From Pseudopithomyces maydicus (taxonomy: Eukaryota; Ascomycota; Dothideomycetes; Pleosporales; Didymosphaeriaceae), in assembly GCA_026873275.1 (NCBI GenBank), contig JANTUC010000019.1, forward strand, positions 124,001 through 188,000: a stretch of DNA of 64,000 bases, in the 5' to 3' direction. Below the pieces are notes generated by a model. The model had not been told where the DNA came from. It ran no database searches and saw only the letters and a program-made list of their open reading frames with translations. A program made the translations under genes and the position numbers. This document shows positions 21,571 to 35,300 of the stretch, piece after piece (position 1 is the stretch's first letter; every line of letters starts with the position of its first letter).

Positions 21571-24500
21571 ATGGAAGCGGCGTCTGCAGCCCCGCAACTC
21601 GCGAACGGCCAGTCGGGCGCCCACCACGCCAATGGCCACGCGACCGACCTGTCGCAGGTCCTGAGCGCTCTGCAGGCCATCTACGAGCCCTCGTCGAGCA
21701 ACGAGACCCGCCGCCATGCCACCGAGTACCTGGAGGAGGCCAAGCGCCACCCCGAGGCGCCTTCGAACGGCTACACCCTCGCCCGCGACCACGCCCAGCC
21801 CGCACAGCTCCGTCACTACGGCCTCACCATGCTGGAGTTCTCCATCAGGTACAAGTGGGAGGACTTCAGCGAGGAGCAGGGCACTGCGCTGCGCAACTAC
21901 GTCGTCGAACTGGCCCAGAGCGTCTCAGCCGAAGACCCTGTATATCTCCGAAACAAGGTCGCCCAGCTGTGGACAGAGGTGGCAAAGCGGTCGTGGGGCG
22001 CCGAGTGGATGAACATGGACGAGCAGCTGGTGGAGCTGTGGCGGACGTCGCTGCACCACCAGGCTGTTGTGCTGTACGTGCTCGAGGCCCTTTCCGAGGA
22101 AATTTTCAATCGCGAAGATACCACCGCGGGTCTGCGCAGCAGCGACTTGGGCCGCGCATGCGTGGAGATTTTCACCCCAACACAAGTGCTCGTCGAGCAT
22201 CTGCCAACGCGCGACAAGAGCTTGAACGTCCGCCACGGCGACGAGGGCTGGCTTAGGAGGCTGTGTGACAACCTTTCGTGGTGTCTCTCCCAGGACAACC
22301 AGGATCAGGATGCAGTGAAGCTGAGTGCAGTGAAGACCATGAACGCTCTCCGTGCATGCATGCCATGGGTGATTCCGAAAGCCATTGCAGCTGTTCAGGT
22401 TATCGAGCACGTGTGCAAGGCGCTCGCCGTGCCCGTTGTTGAATTACAAGTGGTACGAGCCACACCATTTCTTCCCTCTTTGCCAAATACTAATCACAAT
22501 TTTTTCAGGCTGCTGTCGATGTTCTCCAGGCAATATACACTCGCCACCACCTCCACGATGATGAATTTGTCGAGCTCGTGTGCCCCATGTTCACGCCTGG
22601 GAGCGTCTCACTGTTGCGTGACGTTTACAATTGGACCCTGGCTGATATGGACATCAACGATTTGAATGAGCAGAAGTACATATTGTGCAAAAAGCTTGCC
22701 GAGGTAAGCCGTAGAACCTCTGCTCTTTTGCTCTAATCTGACGTACGCAGCTTGCAAATAGCCTTGGCCTGTTCATCGAACAGAAACCGCAGCAGATTCC
22801 GGAGGGTAGTGATCTCCCTGGTGTCTTCCAATTTCTGTATGACGTGGTCCGCAACCCAAGCCTCGTTGTTTCCATCCCCGTGCTGCACTGTTGGACCAAG
22901 TTGCTCCGCTCCCGTATTGTTCGTGAATCCGCCGTCGTAACGCAGATGGTAGGCGGTCTGTTGGAAACATGCTGCGCACGCTTGATACGCTACGAGGTCT
23001 TCCCAGAGGACTCGGAAGATGTCACCATCCTTTTCTTAAACGAGGACATCGACACCGTACCAGAACGCCATGCTTTCTTGGGCAACTACCGCAGATTTTG
23101 CGCGGATGTTATCGAGGTTCTGGTGCGTCGAACACCCGTTGAAGCTATGGAACATATCCTCGCGCAAGCAACCAATACGCTACAAAGTTTGTACAACGAT
23201 CACCCACCGTTCCAGCCACAAAACTTTGCCAAACACTCAGCTCCCGTCTTGAAAGTCGATGCCCAAGTTACTATCATTGATGCAGCCTTGAAAGGCTATC
23301 TCAAGTGGCTCTCTACCCATGGAAACGAGCCACAAGAGGACGAGCGGAAACGTAACGCAATGGAAGATTCATTCGAACAATGGGGCCGGCAGTTGCTGCA
23401 GGCACGCTTTGATGACCCTGAAATCGCGAAGAAAATCATACAGCTCATGTCGACCTTTTCGACGAAAGCACTGCCAGACCGACCCGCGTTTGCGCTCTCT
23501 TTTCTTGAATACATGCTTACCGTCAGACTCGCTGACAATGCTGCCTATCCACAGTATGCCGATACAGTGAAGGACCTGGAACGGATATGTAGTCTTGAGA
23601 TGCAGAAACTTGCCATGAAGTTTGCGGATGACTTCATGAATGTGTACGAAAGCTTGGAGGCTAAAATTAACGAAATGATAGCCGACCCCACGACTGATGA
23701 TCGACAGCGCATGGCCTATTCGGCATTCTTGTTCATCATCATCCACCGGTGTAGCACACTGGATCGTGAAAGCCAAGAGACTCGCATGCGCCAGCTGTTG
23801 ATTCAAGTCAAAGATGCCTGGCAAAACAGTGACTTTACGAATTCTGTTGCCTCTTTCCAGGGTTTCTGTAATACGCTCGGGATGGCCCAGCTTCCTGACT
23901 TTTTGTCCTCCAACAATTTCCGTGGTGTCCAAGATTGGGCTGAGCAGCCGCTTGGTAATGAAGGCCAAGCTATGCAAGCATCCATATTAGAGCAATCCCA
24001 GGTACGTCAACTGGCTCCGATCGTATGGAAATACTAATAAAGACTAGCGGCTACCTCTTCGACTCACGAAGACGCTTCTCGCTGCATCGACCGAAAAGCT
24101 GCGCGACGGCTCACCCGCCTACGAGTCGGCCGCCCGGTTATGGGCTGAAGTTATTCCGGTTTTGCTCCCAAACCTCCTCCAACTTGTCAGTCATGCACAG
24201 GCTTTCAACGATATCGAGGCCAACTGGTCGAACCTTCCGTCGGAGTTGCAACAAGTGATACAAAGAGTCCTGACTGATCGGTTCTGGCAAGCTGGGATCT
24301 CCACTGAAAGCCGGGACGATTTCTTTGCTCGTGTGAGTGGCTCCAAGTCCACATACGAGGGCTTTGCATCCACAGTCCGCGGCACTGTACGGCAGATTCG
24401 TGAGAGCTCTTACTATATTTTGTATTCGCTTGCGAGGTTTCGGGACTTCTTTTACGGTATACCCGATTTGCCTGGTCCGTTGAGCCAGGCACTATTTGGA

Positions 24501-25509
24501 CACGCTCACGCTCTGACCGCACATCACATGTCCGTCCTTTTGACGGTTTCAACTCATCTCATCGAGGGATGTCCGTCGCAGTTGAGGAGTCACTTTCTTC
24601 CAGCAATGATTCAAGGGTTGTTCCGGGAGTTGAACAGCAAGATTTCGAAAGAGTGGGAGGAAGTCAGTCAGCAAGTGGGCAATGCAGGGGAGAACGACAA
24701 TCTGACCGATGAGATGAAAACGGAGAGCATTTTGCGACAGCTTACATACTCTTCGGTCACGCTGGTCGCGGTGCTGCTTGACTCACGGCAAGGTACGTCT
24801 CTCCATTTTTACAACTAGGCTCCATGATCTAGTCTGGACATTGTCCCAAGAAACATGCCAGGACTCCACTTACTAACGCCCCTCCAGAATTCGCCCGCCT
24901 CGACGAAGACGCGCGCAAAGAAGGCCCCCCAATCTGCGACTTCATCCTCTCCTCGCCCTCGATCCTCGAGCCCATCCTCCTCTTCTGCACAACCTGCATC
25001 CGCGTCCGCGACACCCGCTCCGTCAACACCACCGTCCGCGTCCTGCGCATGCTCCTCCCCCGCTTCAAAGCCCCCTCCCCCATCCGCGACTACTTCTGCA
25101 ACGACATCCTCAAAAACGCAATCATCTCCCTCCACGAACCGTACTTCGTAGATTGCCAGAAGGACCTCGCTTCCCTCATCGCGGGTATCATTCACCTCGA
25201 CGAGCAGATCCCCAGGGGTATCATATTGAGTTTGCCGGGCATGGCGGACACGGCGCGCGTGGACAGGAAGCTCGCGAAGCTGGGGGCGGTGAGCAGGAGT
25301 GATGACCGGCAGCAGAGGTCCATAGTGCTGGATTTGCTGTCGAGCGTGAGGGGCGTGAGTATCCATGAGCAGGGGAAGATGGAGCGCGCGAAGCCGAAGC
25401 GGAAGACGGCGTTTCAGGAGCAGTATATGAGTGTGGAGACGCCGGCGAGTGCGATTGTGAGGGGGCGTCGCCCGGGTTGGATGGGGTGGCGGGGATGTTT
25501 GAGGGGTGA
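21571..25509 (+). CDS. MSN5: Exportin-5/Msn5-type karyopherin-beta
   Basis: Five exons: 21571-22452, 22509-22703, 22751-24001, 24048-24792, 24888-25509. The protein of about 1231 residues is a long array of HEAT-like helices with an importin-beta N-terminal region (LSALQAIYEPSSSNETRRHATEYLE, HYGLTMLEFSIRYKW) and the exportin-1/5-like segment (LRNKVAQLWTEVAKRSW). Msn5 and exportin-5 carry phosphoproteins, and some RNAs, out of the nucleus with Ran-GTP. As sequenced, the last 20 codons are out of frame and stop at 25516. One more G in the five-G run at 25461-25465 would give an ending SPGLDGVAGMFEG with a stop at 25507-25509. I take the latter as real. Confidence 0.9.
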
Positions 25510-26695
25510 GGAGTAGTAGTAGTGGCTGGGGTGGTGGGATGTGTATAGGTTGGGTGGGTGCGTGAATGGTGGATGGTTGGTTAGGACATGGATATGGATA
25601 TGGGTATGGGATATGGATATTGGATACGGCATACTTGATATACAGCAAGAAAGAAAGCAAGCAAGAAAGAAAGAAAGCATCATCGGCGGTGGGCGGCGGT
25701 CAACGTCTATTTGGTTTCTGCAAGGGCTCGTTGAAAAGAATAGCCAGCTAGTCAGTCAGCCAGCCAGCCGGTCAATCAGCAGAAGGAAGAAGAAAAAGAA
25801 AAAAGAACCATCCGGAGTTGGGAAGGAACATGGGATTAGCATTGCATACCCCCTCTCCCTCTTTTCCCTTTTTCCCATCACATCATCATAAATACTTGTT
25901 TAGTAGTAGATCTCTCTTTTTGGACTTGCTTTTACAACTTGCTTATGGATCAGTCGCTTTGGTGTTTTAAAGTTAAACGTTGCATTGGGTATGTTTTGTT
26001 TTGATTTGATTCCATGTGTTTGTGAGAGGAGGGGAGGGCTGAGTAGGTGGTATGGATGATGGTATTGCGAGATGGTGGGAATAGAGTAGGGAAAGAAAGA
26101 ATGTTTGTGAGGTGAGGCATGGGATGTGGGGGTGTGAGCGAGTGGTAGTGATCATTGGGTAGTGATATATGGTATGAGTAAAGAAAAAAACGGGTAGTTG
26201 TGAAAGTGTTGAAAAAATGGTTGTTGGAGAAGACGCGTTCAGCCGGGGACGATACAGAAATGGCAGGTTGTCTTACTTATATTATCCGAACGCCTTTTCT
26301 ATCTGATGGTTGTTGTCGGTTTGATCTAGTCAAGTTTTTACAATGTTCATGAAGAGATTAAAATTACTGAAGGTTGTCATATATAGCAGGAGGTCGATCA
26401 AGTGCCGGGCACAGAATGATCACATGATGATGATGTTCGTCCTCATGTGCGCTTAATGAGGCGGTGCTAATATACGAGCTTGGCCTTCAGGCTCAGCCTT
26501 TCGACGAGGCAACCTTTCCATCTCGCATTTCCTCAGATTTGTTCCTATTATCAATATTGACCGGCATGCTACAGGATTAAAATGCTTGCGGATCACCATC
26601 TACCCATATATCCGTCGTACTAGAGTTGCGCGCTTCAGAGTTCCCATTGGCCCCCACCTTCGATGCCTATCTAGGTTTTCAGCCACACCACTACC
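25510..26695. other. Intergenic region with simple repeats
   Basis: Contains GGATAT-type repeats (about 25588-25630) and a GAAA/GCAA-rich run (about 25645-25680), then AT-rich sequence leading to the ATG at 26696. No gene is supported. Confidence 0.5.
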
Positions 26696-28781
26696 ATGGC
26701 AGATCCCCTTACCATTGTCGGCGCCGTCGCTTCGACCATACAAATAATTGACGTCCTCACCAAAGCCATTTCCGTCCTCGACACCCTCAGGGCACAATGG
26801 CAAAGCTCGGATTTCGCCCTGCTCAGCCTGACGTCCCAGCTAGGAGCGTTAAGCGCCGCGTTATCCAAGATCCAAGAATGGATGGAGAGCAGCAGCGAAG
26901 AGGTTCATCACCAACTAATTATGGATCTAAGTACGTCGATATCTTGCTGTAAGATGTTGGCTACGAAGGTATATAGCGAGATTAGTGATCTGCAGAGAGC
27001 GCCCGGTGGGTCGATGCTGTCGACTGCGAAGGCGAGGTTCATGTTTAAGAGGAGTGGGATAGGCGAGCTACAGAAGATGATGGATCGGCAGACGGCGGCG
27101 TTGACGTTGCTCCTCACTGCTTGCAATAGGTTGGTTCCTCTCTTGTTTTGTTAAGATGTGTACGTACTGATTGCGTAGTAAATCGCTTGCGGCGCAGCAA
27201 GAGATATTGGGAACGTCGGGGGCGCGCAAGCGGATGGAGCGTGTGCATGAAGATACAGAGTCGCTGAGGGGGACGCTGGACTCGTCGTCATTCCTTTCTC
27301 GGAGCACGGAGAGAAGCTCGAGACTGTCCATGTTGTTTGACTTTGATGACCAGCTGTTTTCATCCAAGTCGTATAAGTCGATGATTAGAAAGACGGTGAA
27401 ACTTTCCATTCGCTCGCCGGATAAGAATGCACCAGGTCCAGAGGAGGTCATCACATGTGTGTCGAGTAACGCAGTGGGTTCCACTTCGCCGACAGCACCA
27501 TTACTTAGAAACACAAGCGAGCCGATTGTACGACAACGGGGTGGATCCAAAAAGCTTGTTCTTTTGGGTGAGTGGAACTGTTTGTCAATACATGTGCGTA
27601 GGAAGTTAACTGTATGGGAAGGTCAAGGAGAATCCGCAAAGACGACCTTCGTCAAGCAGTTACAATGGGCCTATTCGTCTGGGTTCTCCACAGAGGAGCG
27701 CAAGAGTTGGCGTATTATAATCCACGAGAATCTTGTCACGACTTTTGGGTCTCTTGTCAGCTCCTGTGCAGGGAACACTGACCTGGACGACACCTTTTGG
27801 GTAAGATTGTGTACACATGCTAAGATGCGACTTGTATTTAACAGATTGTGTTCAGAAACAAGTAGTATCCGTACAGTTTGCTATCGCGGATGAAATGGAG
27901 CAACTACCACCCAACTTTGCGAATGTATTCAGGTTGCTGATTGAGAGTGCCCTGAAAACGCCATCGGACACGACTAGATACAAGCTTCTATCCGAAGATA
28001 CGATGTAGTGAGTTGCAAAGCATTTCCATGGAATGGCACTTACTGATCCCCTGAAGTTTTGCCAACCATCTTGATCGAATATGCGCTCCGTCGTACAGTC
28101 CCAACAGTGACGATGTCTTCCACGCTCGAACACGAACAACAGGGATACATAGACATGTTTTCAATGTACCTGAACATGGTCCATGTAAGGTTTATGATGT
28201 CGGTGGTGAGCGGGCGGAGCGGAAAAAGTGGATAAACATTTTCGATCAGACCGCGACAGTAGTGATATTTGTACCGATGGACAGCTATGATCAAGTTTTG
28301 TATGAGGACGAGAATGTGGTAAGTCATCAACTCGTACACGCCAGTTTTTGTTTTGACCGTTGCCCAGAGCCGTATGCAAGAGGCCCTCACGCTCTTCGAG
28401 TCTCTTGTCAACTCTGAGAATTGGTGGAAAGAGAGCCAAATGTTTTTGTGCTTCACGAAAATCGACAACTTTTCGAAGAAGATAAAGTCCGGGATGCGGC
28501 CTTTGAACGAGTGGTTTCCTGAGTACGAGGGATCACCGACTGATGTAATTACGTGCATGGAATACATCACCAAGCAATTTATCAATTTGATTCAACAGAG
28601 AAGTGAGCTGGAGATATTCTATGTCAATGCTACATGTACCGCTCACGTACAGCAGACGGTGAATATGATATTTGGCGATCATATGTCGGGGACACCGAGT
28701 TGCTTTCATTTCTACGAGAACGGTTTCACTAGATACTATTGGAAACGCGAGGTTGAGCTGGATACAGATGCGGAAACATAG
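26696..28781 (+). CDS. G-alpha-like GTPase with fungal STAND N-terminal domain
   Basis: Six exons, 26696-27129, 27179-27567, 27622-27800, 27856-28007, 28057-28318 and 28368-28781, give 609 residues. Residues 1 to about 140 (MADPLTIVGAVASTIQIIDV, then long helices) match the N-terminal domain of fungal STAND/NLR-like proteins. From about 268 the protein is a G-alpha: P-loop GQGESAKTT (275-283), a helical domain, switch I RTRTTGIH, switch II DVGGERAERKKW (432-443) and RMQEALTLFESL. Deviations are notable: the catalytic Gln of DVGGQ is Glu436, NKxD is TKID (502-505), and the P-loop has Ala for Gly. The N-terminal myristoylation site of normal G-alpha is absent. Hydrolysis and nucleotide specificity may be altered. 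Confidence 0.85.
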
Positions 28782-28997
28782 TGATTTCATTTAATAAACA
28801 TTGGTTGAATACCAGTCGCGCAAACGTTACGAATTTACGCAGTAATTATTTGGTTGAAATCACCTGGGTTGAACGGGACCGGCCGGGTGACCAAGTGACT
28901 TCGTGCCTACCACATATAGACAGCCACTTAAAATTACACAAACATTGTCCGCTAACACGAAAACACACCACATACTTCTATGCAATAACCTACAACC

Positions 28998-29917
28998 ATG
29001 CCATTAAAGAAGATATCTGCTAGTAACCCAAGCACTCCGCAGCAGCAACACCTTCGTTTTGGACCGTCCACTCCTCGCTCTACTTCACAAAAAGAGCTGT
29101 ACATCGTCAAGCGAGCCGTTCGCTTCGCCGCTTCCACGTCGCCATCTGAAATCCAGCATCGAGGCGAGCATCAACGCGTCTCCAAGGAAGCAATGAGCAG
29201 GTATGTAGATCTCAAAGTTTTTCATACCCTACATTAAGCAAAAACAGCTACAGCAACGATTGTATCAATATCATTGTACGGAAAGATGACCAAGAGCGCA
29301 CATTTGCCGTCCATGCAGAGCATATCACGACGCGCTCCCGCTTCTTCGAAGACGCGATCGCTGGGAGTCTCATCCACATCCACGACCAGGAACCAGGTAT
29401 CTTCGCCATTTACATACACTACATTTATACAAATACCTTGGCCATCCTTGGCTCTTCTTCGAGCAACCTCACCGTTACACCTAGCCACACGATAGCACAG
29501 CTCTACACCCTCGCTGAAAAGCTCGAAGACCCCTCTGCTCAAGAGAATTTTCTATACGCATTCATTGATGAAATCGAGAAGACTGCAGTAGGCGATAGCT
29601 CACATTTCCCCGGCATCTCCATCGTCTCAACCATATACGAGGGCACGGTCAGCGGCTCGCCTGCACGGAAGGTACTTGTTGACTTGTATACCCACAACGA
29701 TGAGTGCTACACTCCAAAGACGGCCGACAAAGAAGACTGGCCAGTGGAATTTCTGCGCGATCTTGAGGCGGGTTTGGGTGAGCTGGACAAGGATTGGATT
29801 CCGAGTGTCAAGTTTCAGAGTCCTAAGAGTAGGGTTGAGAAGTATTTGGAGAGTAAGGATGGTGTTTTGGACGCTCAGGTGGAGGAGAACCTGAGATTGC
29901 TGCCCAGTGGCCCATAA
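28998..29917 (+). CDS. BTB/POZ domain protein
   Basis: Two exons, 28998-29200 and 29248-29917, with a 47-nt intron, give 290 residues. A basic, Ser/Pro-rich leader of about 65 residues precedes a fungal-type BTB fold: a strand (DCINIIV), FAVHAEHITTRSRFFEDAI and IFAIYIHYIYTNTLAI, then helices (IAQLYTLAEKLEDPSAQENFLYAFIDEI). These proteins dimerise and often act as adaptors, but no partner domain is visible. It lies about 215 bases downstream of the G-alpha-like gene on the same strand. Confidence 0.75.
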
Positions 29918-30176
29918 TTTTTTTGGTAGCGTCGATCCCATCCTTCGGGTTGTAGATGTAGAGAGCAAAGAGTAGGTGTAGCTTCAGGAAATGGACATGA
30001 CTTTGAACTGATCACGACGTGCAATTTATTCTGAGACCAGTATGAGCTCATAGTTTTTAAACCTTTAAATGGTATAGAAAATTCAGCTTTAGAGTGTGTT
30101 CAGTGAGATCCTAAACCTTTTTCAGAAGCCACAACTCCAAAGCATGCTTTTTTAAATGTAATCTACAATCATACCT

Positions 30177-31125
30177 CTAATCGTCATTCTTGATTTCATG
30201 GCTTAACTCTCTTACCCACTTCAATTTCCCCTCAACGAAAATTTCGCCTTTTGCTGGCATGCGGTTTCCACCTTCTAGTAACAATGTCCGTACTATTACT
30301 TTGTCGGGCATTACATCCTGGTGATGATATATGTGGCTTGTGCATGTCTTGCAGAAATAGCAATGCACGAAATTTCCTTTTCTGTACATTAGCGTCGCCA
30401 TCATCAACGGTATCGCTGGCACTGTATCCAAAACTTACCACTGGCTCCTGTGTACTTATACTCCCCAACATTCTCATCACCTGAGATGACATTCAAATCT
30501 TGTTTCTCAATAATCTGGTTGCAGGAGTAGGGTCCACCCCAAGCTTCTGACATGTAGCGCAATGGCACAATACATGTTCTGCACTCTCTAATCGTGCCGT
30601 CCACTGCACTGCTTCACAATGACAACTACCTCTCCAAAGGCCCTCTTTATCTTTTAGCAACGGATGTCCGGCCTTCGGTCCAAATAGCATGCCATCTTTA
30701 ATATCCACAACAACCGAATCCTCGATCAATGGTTTTGCGTCGCGCGAAAATTGCAAATGTACGGGCTCTGCAGTCAGATAGTAGTCCAGATCATCCTGTG
30801 AAGCAAACTCCAAAACGAATGCATGTGTCATGCCTTTTGAGTGTGGTTCCCAAGACGTGTTCTTTCCTGCGCGCAACGATTTGATTAAAGGTGTCCCGGT
30901 TTGAGGATTTAACGATCGCGTTTTGAGCGACATGAAATAGCTGAAATGGGTTTCCAAATCGCTCCATGATATGTCTGAGCGATATTTGAACAAAACAATA
31001 TGTGTTATTGTTTCGGTAGCCATGAGTACTTCGTCGATATTGGTGAAGGGTGTACTGGATGCTAGCGAGGCAGCCGACGAATATAACGGAGTGAGGTTGG
31101 AGGGCGATAAATTTGTGCTCGACAT
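30177..31125 (-). CDS. Dabb (stress-responsive A/B barrel) and GFA/CENP-V zinc domain fusion
   Basis: Exon 1 is 30439-31125 and exon 2 is 30177-30376, with a 62-nt intron. Residues from about 39 form a Dabb barrel (ITHIVLFKYRSDISW, THAFVLEFASQDDLDYYL). The C-terminal part is a GFA-type zinc domain (GSCHCEAVQW, CHCATCQKLG, CYFCKTCTSHIYHH) as in glutathione-dependent formaldehyde-activating enzymes. The frame breaks within the conserved QKLGGGPYS region where a run of four C (30537-30540, G on the coding strand) is one base short. With one more base the frame and the intron phase both agree (about 295 residues). The ATG at 31023 (MATETITHIV) is an alternative start. No catalytic function is assured. 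Confidence 0.72.
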
Positions 31126-32355
31126 GTGTTAAAAGTTAGACAGCAGTTGAAGGGGAACACGAAGATATTAAATGGCCGCAATGCTATACTTGACGCGAAA
31201 TTTTAGACAGTTTAGACGGGGTATATGCGGACGGAAATACTTGCTAGAAGCGGTAGTGTTCGATCTAATATGGAAAGCATTCCCGCTCAGATAGAATCCC
31301 GTTCTACTATGACAATATCCATGACTTGCTTTAAAGTGTAAAAATATTCGCTTAAGAGAGTGATCTGTAGCAGTCGGGCTCCTGAATTTTGTACCAGGCT
31401 TGTACGGTCGTAGCTAATCTTTCTAGGTACGTGGATAGGATAGATTCAGCGCAAGCAGGTGCAAATAATTGATGCGATCCCGTGTTGGATGATCAAAACG
31501 CTACAATGTGGTCATACCTACAATATCAATATTTCGAAAACGGAAGAGAAGTCTGAATCGTATCATAAATAGATGCCTAGGTAGATGTGCTCTTCAGCTC
31601 TAGCGAAGGACTCTAGGGACGCTCCAGGGGCGGGCTTGATGGACATCACGTGATTACATCATGTTCAAAATTCGATCATCCCGCTGGATAGTTCTAATGA
31701 TAGAATGATCTCTTCGCAGCTCCTTAAAGATCTGGGATGAATGCTTGAGTCAGTAAAAGAGGACTTCATTTGGGCGTCTGCACGTGACATCTTCGCGGCC
31801 CATGGATCCATCCTACATTGCTTGAACCCAGACATTTGCGAATCTAGGACAAAATCAATCAAGAGTTATATGTCAATCGGAACTGCTCTGCCAGGATTTG
31901 TATATAGATACAGTTGCAGGCACTAAATCAAGACAATGCGAATGTGATATTGATTTGCTTGGGAGCCACGCGCCGGGCCTTTGGCATATTCCAAAAAATC
32001 TTAGCCTACATTTCGCATGAAGAGTTCAGTATTCTTTCTCAATGCAACAACGCATAGAGTGTTGAAGAGTCATCATGGGGTCAATTCAATGAGGCGCAGG
32101 CATCCGAATCCAGCTAGAGCCAATGAGTCATTTTCGCTCACCAGCCTCAAAGCTCCACTTCGAGGAGTCACGGGCGGATTATCGTGAGGCTGCTAATCCA
32201 AGCCCCTAGCGGAAGTTGTATGTATAAGGACGCATATAACATAGAATATTTACGTTGATTATCTTTCAGCCATTGAAGCGTTTTTCATGATACCCGTGGA
32301 CCGCCGTATTGTTTCTTTTGATCATTTATTATAGAGCGTCTTGAAATCTGTCGTT
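31126..32355. promoter_or_regulatory. Divergent intergenic region
   Basis: This separates the start of the Dabb-GFA gene (minus) from the start of the RNA-processing polyprotein (plus). It is AT-rich. Short ORFs near 31665-31926 have no domain features. No TATA box can be assigned with confidence. Confidence 0.4.
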
Positions 32356-35300
32356 ATGGCGGGTCCAAACCAACATCATACTACAGAGGCAATCGCAACG
32401 AAGTCCTACGATACAGCGTTATGTATCATTCCGCCTCGATCTCGGTGCGACGAAATAAACAAATTGAGATCACTGTACGATAAAGCATACGAAAAGTGGC
32501 CTCCTCATATCAACCTGATCTATCCTTTCGTGAATCCTGAGCAATTACCGCGAGCTAAGGAGCTCATCGAAACGCATCTGCAAACACATTTCTCCGACAC
32601 CAGCCAGACGACAATTCGATTGGGCGGAGCGGGAATCTTCAAGCAAAAGAAGGATGTCACTGTTTTCCTCCAAGATAAAAGCGATAAAGAAGCAAATGCT
32701 CTAGGGTCCTTGCGGACGGGAGTTCTAAGTGCACTTGGACAGAAGGCCGGTCCTCAAATCTTTCACCTCACCGTTGGGCAAGCGCAGGACAGCTCTGTAT
32801 CCGCCCGGCAAATTCTTATGAACAAGGTCGACTTCTTGCCAGCCTTCGAGTTCAATATCAATTCACTTGTCATCCTTGTCCGGGAAAGAAAAGCTGATGC
32901 AACCAGTCAAATGCGACTGTGGAGTTCAGTGAACCTCGGAACACGTGCACTTTCCACCACCCCATTGGATGAGTTATGGGTGACAGAGACAGCTCACAAT
33001 CATGAGGCGATTGCCTCAGGGTATGAACTAGGTACAAGTAGTACGATCGAATCGATGAGCAACCGCCAAGTACAACGCGGGGCTACATACACATTCAACA
33101 GCGAGGTACAAAAATGGGCCATAACAACTTATAATGCTGGAAAGAACACTACACAAAATTTGCATGTTTCCAGCTACAACGTTCTTCTCGACTCGGAATA
33201 TCCTCCTTCCCACGACCGAGATCCGCTCTTGATCCAGACCCTACTCCGAGATTCTGGACTTGCCGATATTCTTGTCTTACAGGAAGTTTCAGACGATTTC
33301 CTCATTTTCTTACTCCATGATGAAAATATGCGAGAGAGGTACCCATTTGTCTCGCATGGACCGCCTGACCAAGATGATATCGGACCTTTGCCTAGCCTGC
33401 GTAATATTGTCGTTCTCAGTAAATGGTACTTTGAATGGGACTTTATACCATTTCATCGACGCCATAAGGGGGCTATCGTAGCGTCTTTTCCAGATCTTTA
33501 CCATGGAGAAGACGTGAACTCAGGTCAATTGGTGGTTGCTGGCGTACATCTCAGCGCTGGTCTGACTGATGGCTCAGTTGCAGCCAAGAAGGTGCAGCTA
33601 CACAATGTAGTCACCCATCTGAAGCAGAATTATCCCGACAGCCCATGGATCTTGGCCGGAGACTTCAATATCCCCACATCTAGGTATACCATCGACGAAG
33701 CTGTTAAGCAGAAAAATATATCTCTGGAAACTTCCTCTGTCCTGGATTTGACGGAAACATTCTTGTCTGAGAATGAGCTAGTTGACGGATGGGCTGTCTC
33801 AAGAGTTGAAGGACTTGATGAAACAGCAACACTGGACGCAGGTGATCTCTTTGAGGGCGAAGAGGGAGCTACATTCAACCCTGGAGAAAACCCTCTCGCT
33901 GCTTATAGCTCTGGTACATCCGAAAACAGGCCTCAGCGTTACGATCGCATATTGGTGCGCGTCCAAGACCAACTGAAACTAACAAAATTCAACTATTTTG
34001 GCCTACCTGAGTTAATCGACAATAGCATCTCGATTGCAAGCGACCATTATGGTGTAAGAGCTGGGTTCGATTTCTTGCCAGCCACAGATCATAAGATTTC
34101 AAGCGACACGGGTTCGATGCCTCTGCGCAATATCATCCACAAACACGCTTCACCGGATCTCTCACTTTCTGGGGATCTGGCAGCAGTTCTTTCGAAGTAC
34201 GGATCGTTCCCAACCAACGATGAAAAAAATTCTTATAAAGATGCCTTTGGTCTCATTAAAGATGTACTTCTTGGTGGCACTGAAAACGATTCACATGTAT
34301 CTGATATACCTCTCGTTGTTGTTCCAGTGGGTTCATATGCGCTAAACGTATGGACTCGAGAGTCTGATATCGACTGTCTCTGTATTGGTCCTATCAGTTC
34401 GAAAACCTTCTTCCAATTAGCTCGTCAAAGGATACATAAAGCCGACTCTAGAGGCGTGCGACTACTACGGAAGGTAGAAGCGAATACTGGGACAATGTTT
34501 GAACTCTCGGTGAACGGATTGAATGTGGATCTACAGTATTGTCCTGCTGCGGATATCGTTCATCGGTAAGTAAACAGATTATCTGGACTGTCTACTTTTA
34601 TTAATTCCATCTAGATGGCCTGAATTTGCGACTATACCTCCCACAGACCCGATTTTCAGCCTTCCCATTTTGTCTCTGCGCAAGCTCAAACCTATCCGCG
34701 ATCTTACCTACATTCAGCGTACTCTGCCTTCCATCGCATCGTTTCGCATAGCTTACCATTTCATCAAACGATGGTCCTCCGACCGAGGAATATATTCAGC
34801 TAAATTTGGCTACTTTGGAGGCGTGCACATCACCCTGATGCTTTCGTGGGTATGCAAGCGTCTGGCTCACGACACCGGCTCCGTCAGCGCTGAAGACTTG
34901 ATTCTCTCGTTCTTCCACTACTACGCGCACTTCGATTGGGCAAATGACATGGTTTATGACGCCTTTTTTCACAAGAAGAAGCCTCGATATCAACGTAGCG
35001 CCCGAGAGCCCATGGTAATCCTTGGTTTCCACGCTCCGAATTCGAACATTGCGCATACAGCTACCGCTCCAGGTCTGCAGGTATTGATAAACGAGCTCAA
35101 ACAGGCGGATGAGCGTTTATCCGCGCCTGGCATGACATGGGAGAAGTTTTTCGATCAGGAGAAACCGGCTATGGAGAGGTTTTTGACGTCTTCAGAAAGC
35201 TATGTCAAGATCGACATTCAGTATTGGGGTCGTGCGCTTTCTCGTGGCAAAGGCTTAGTAGGATGGGTGGAGTCGCGATGTATCAATCTTGTTGTTGATA

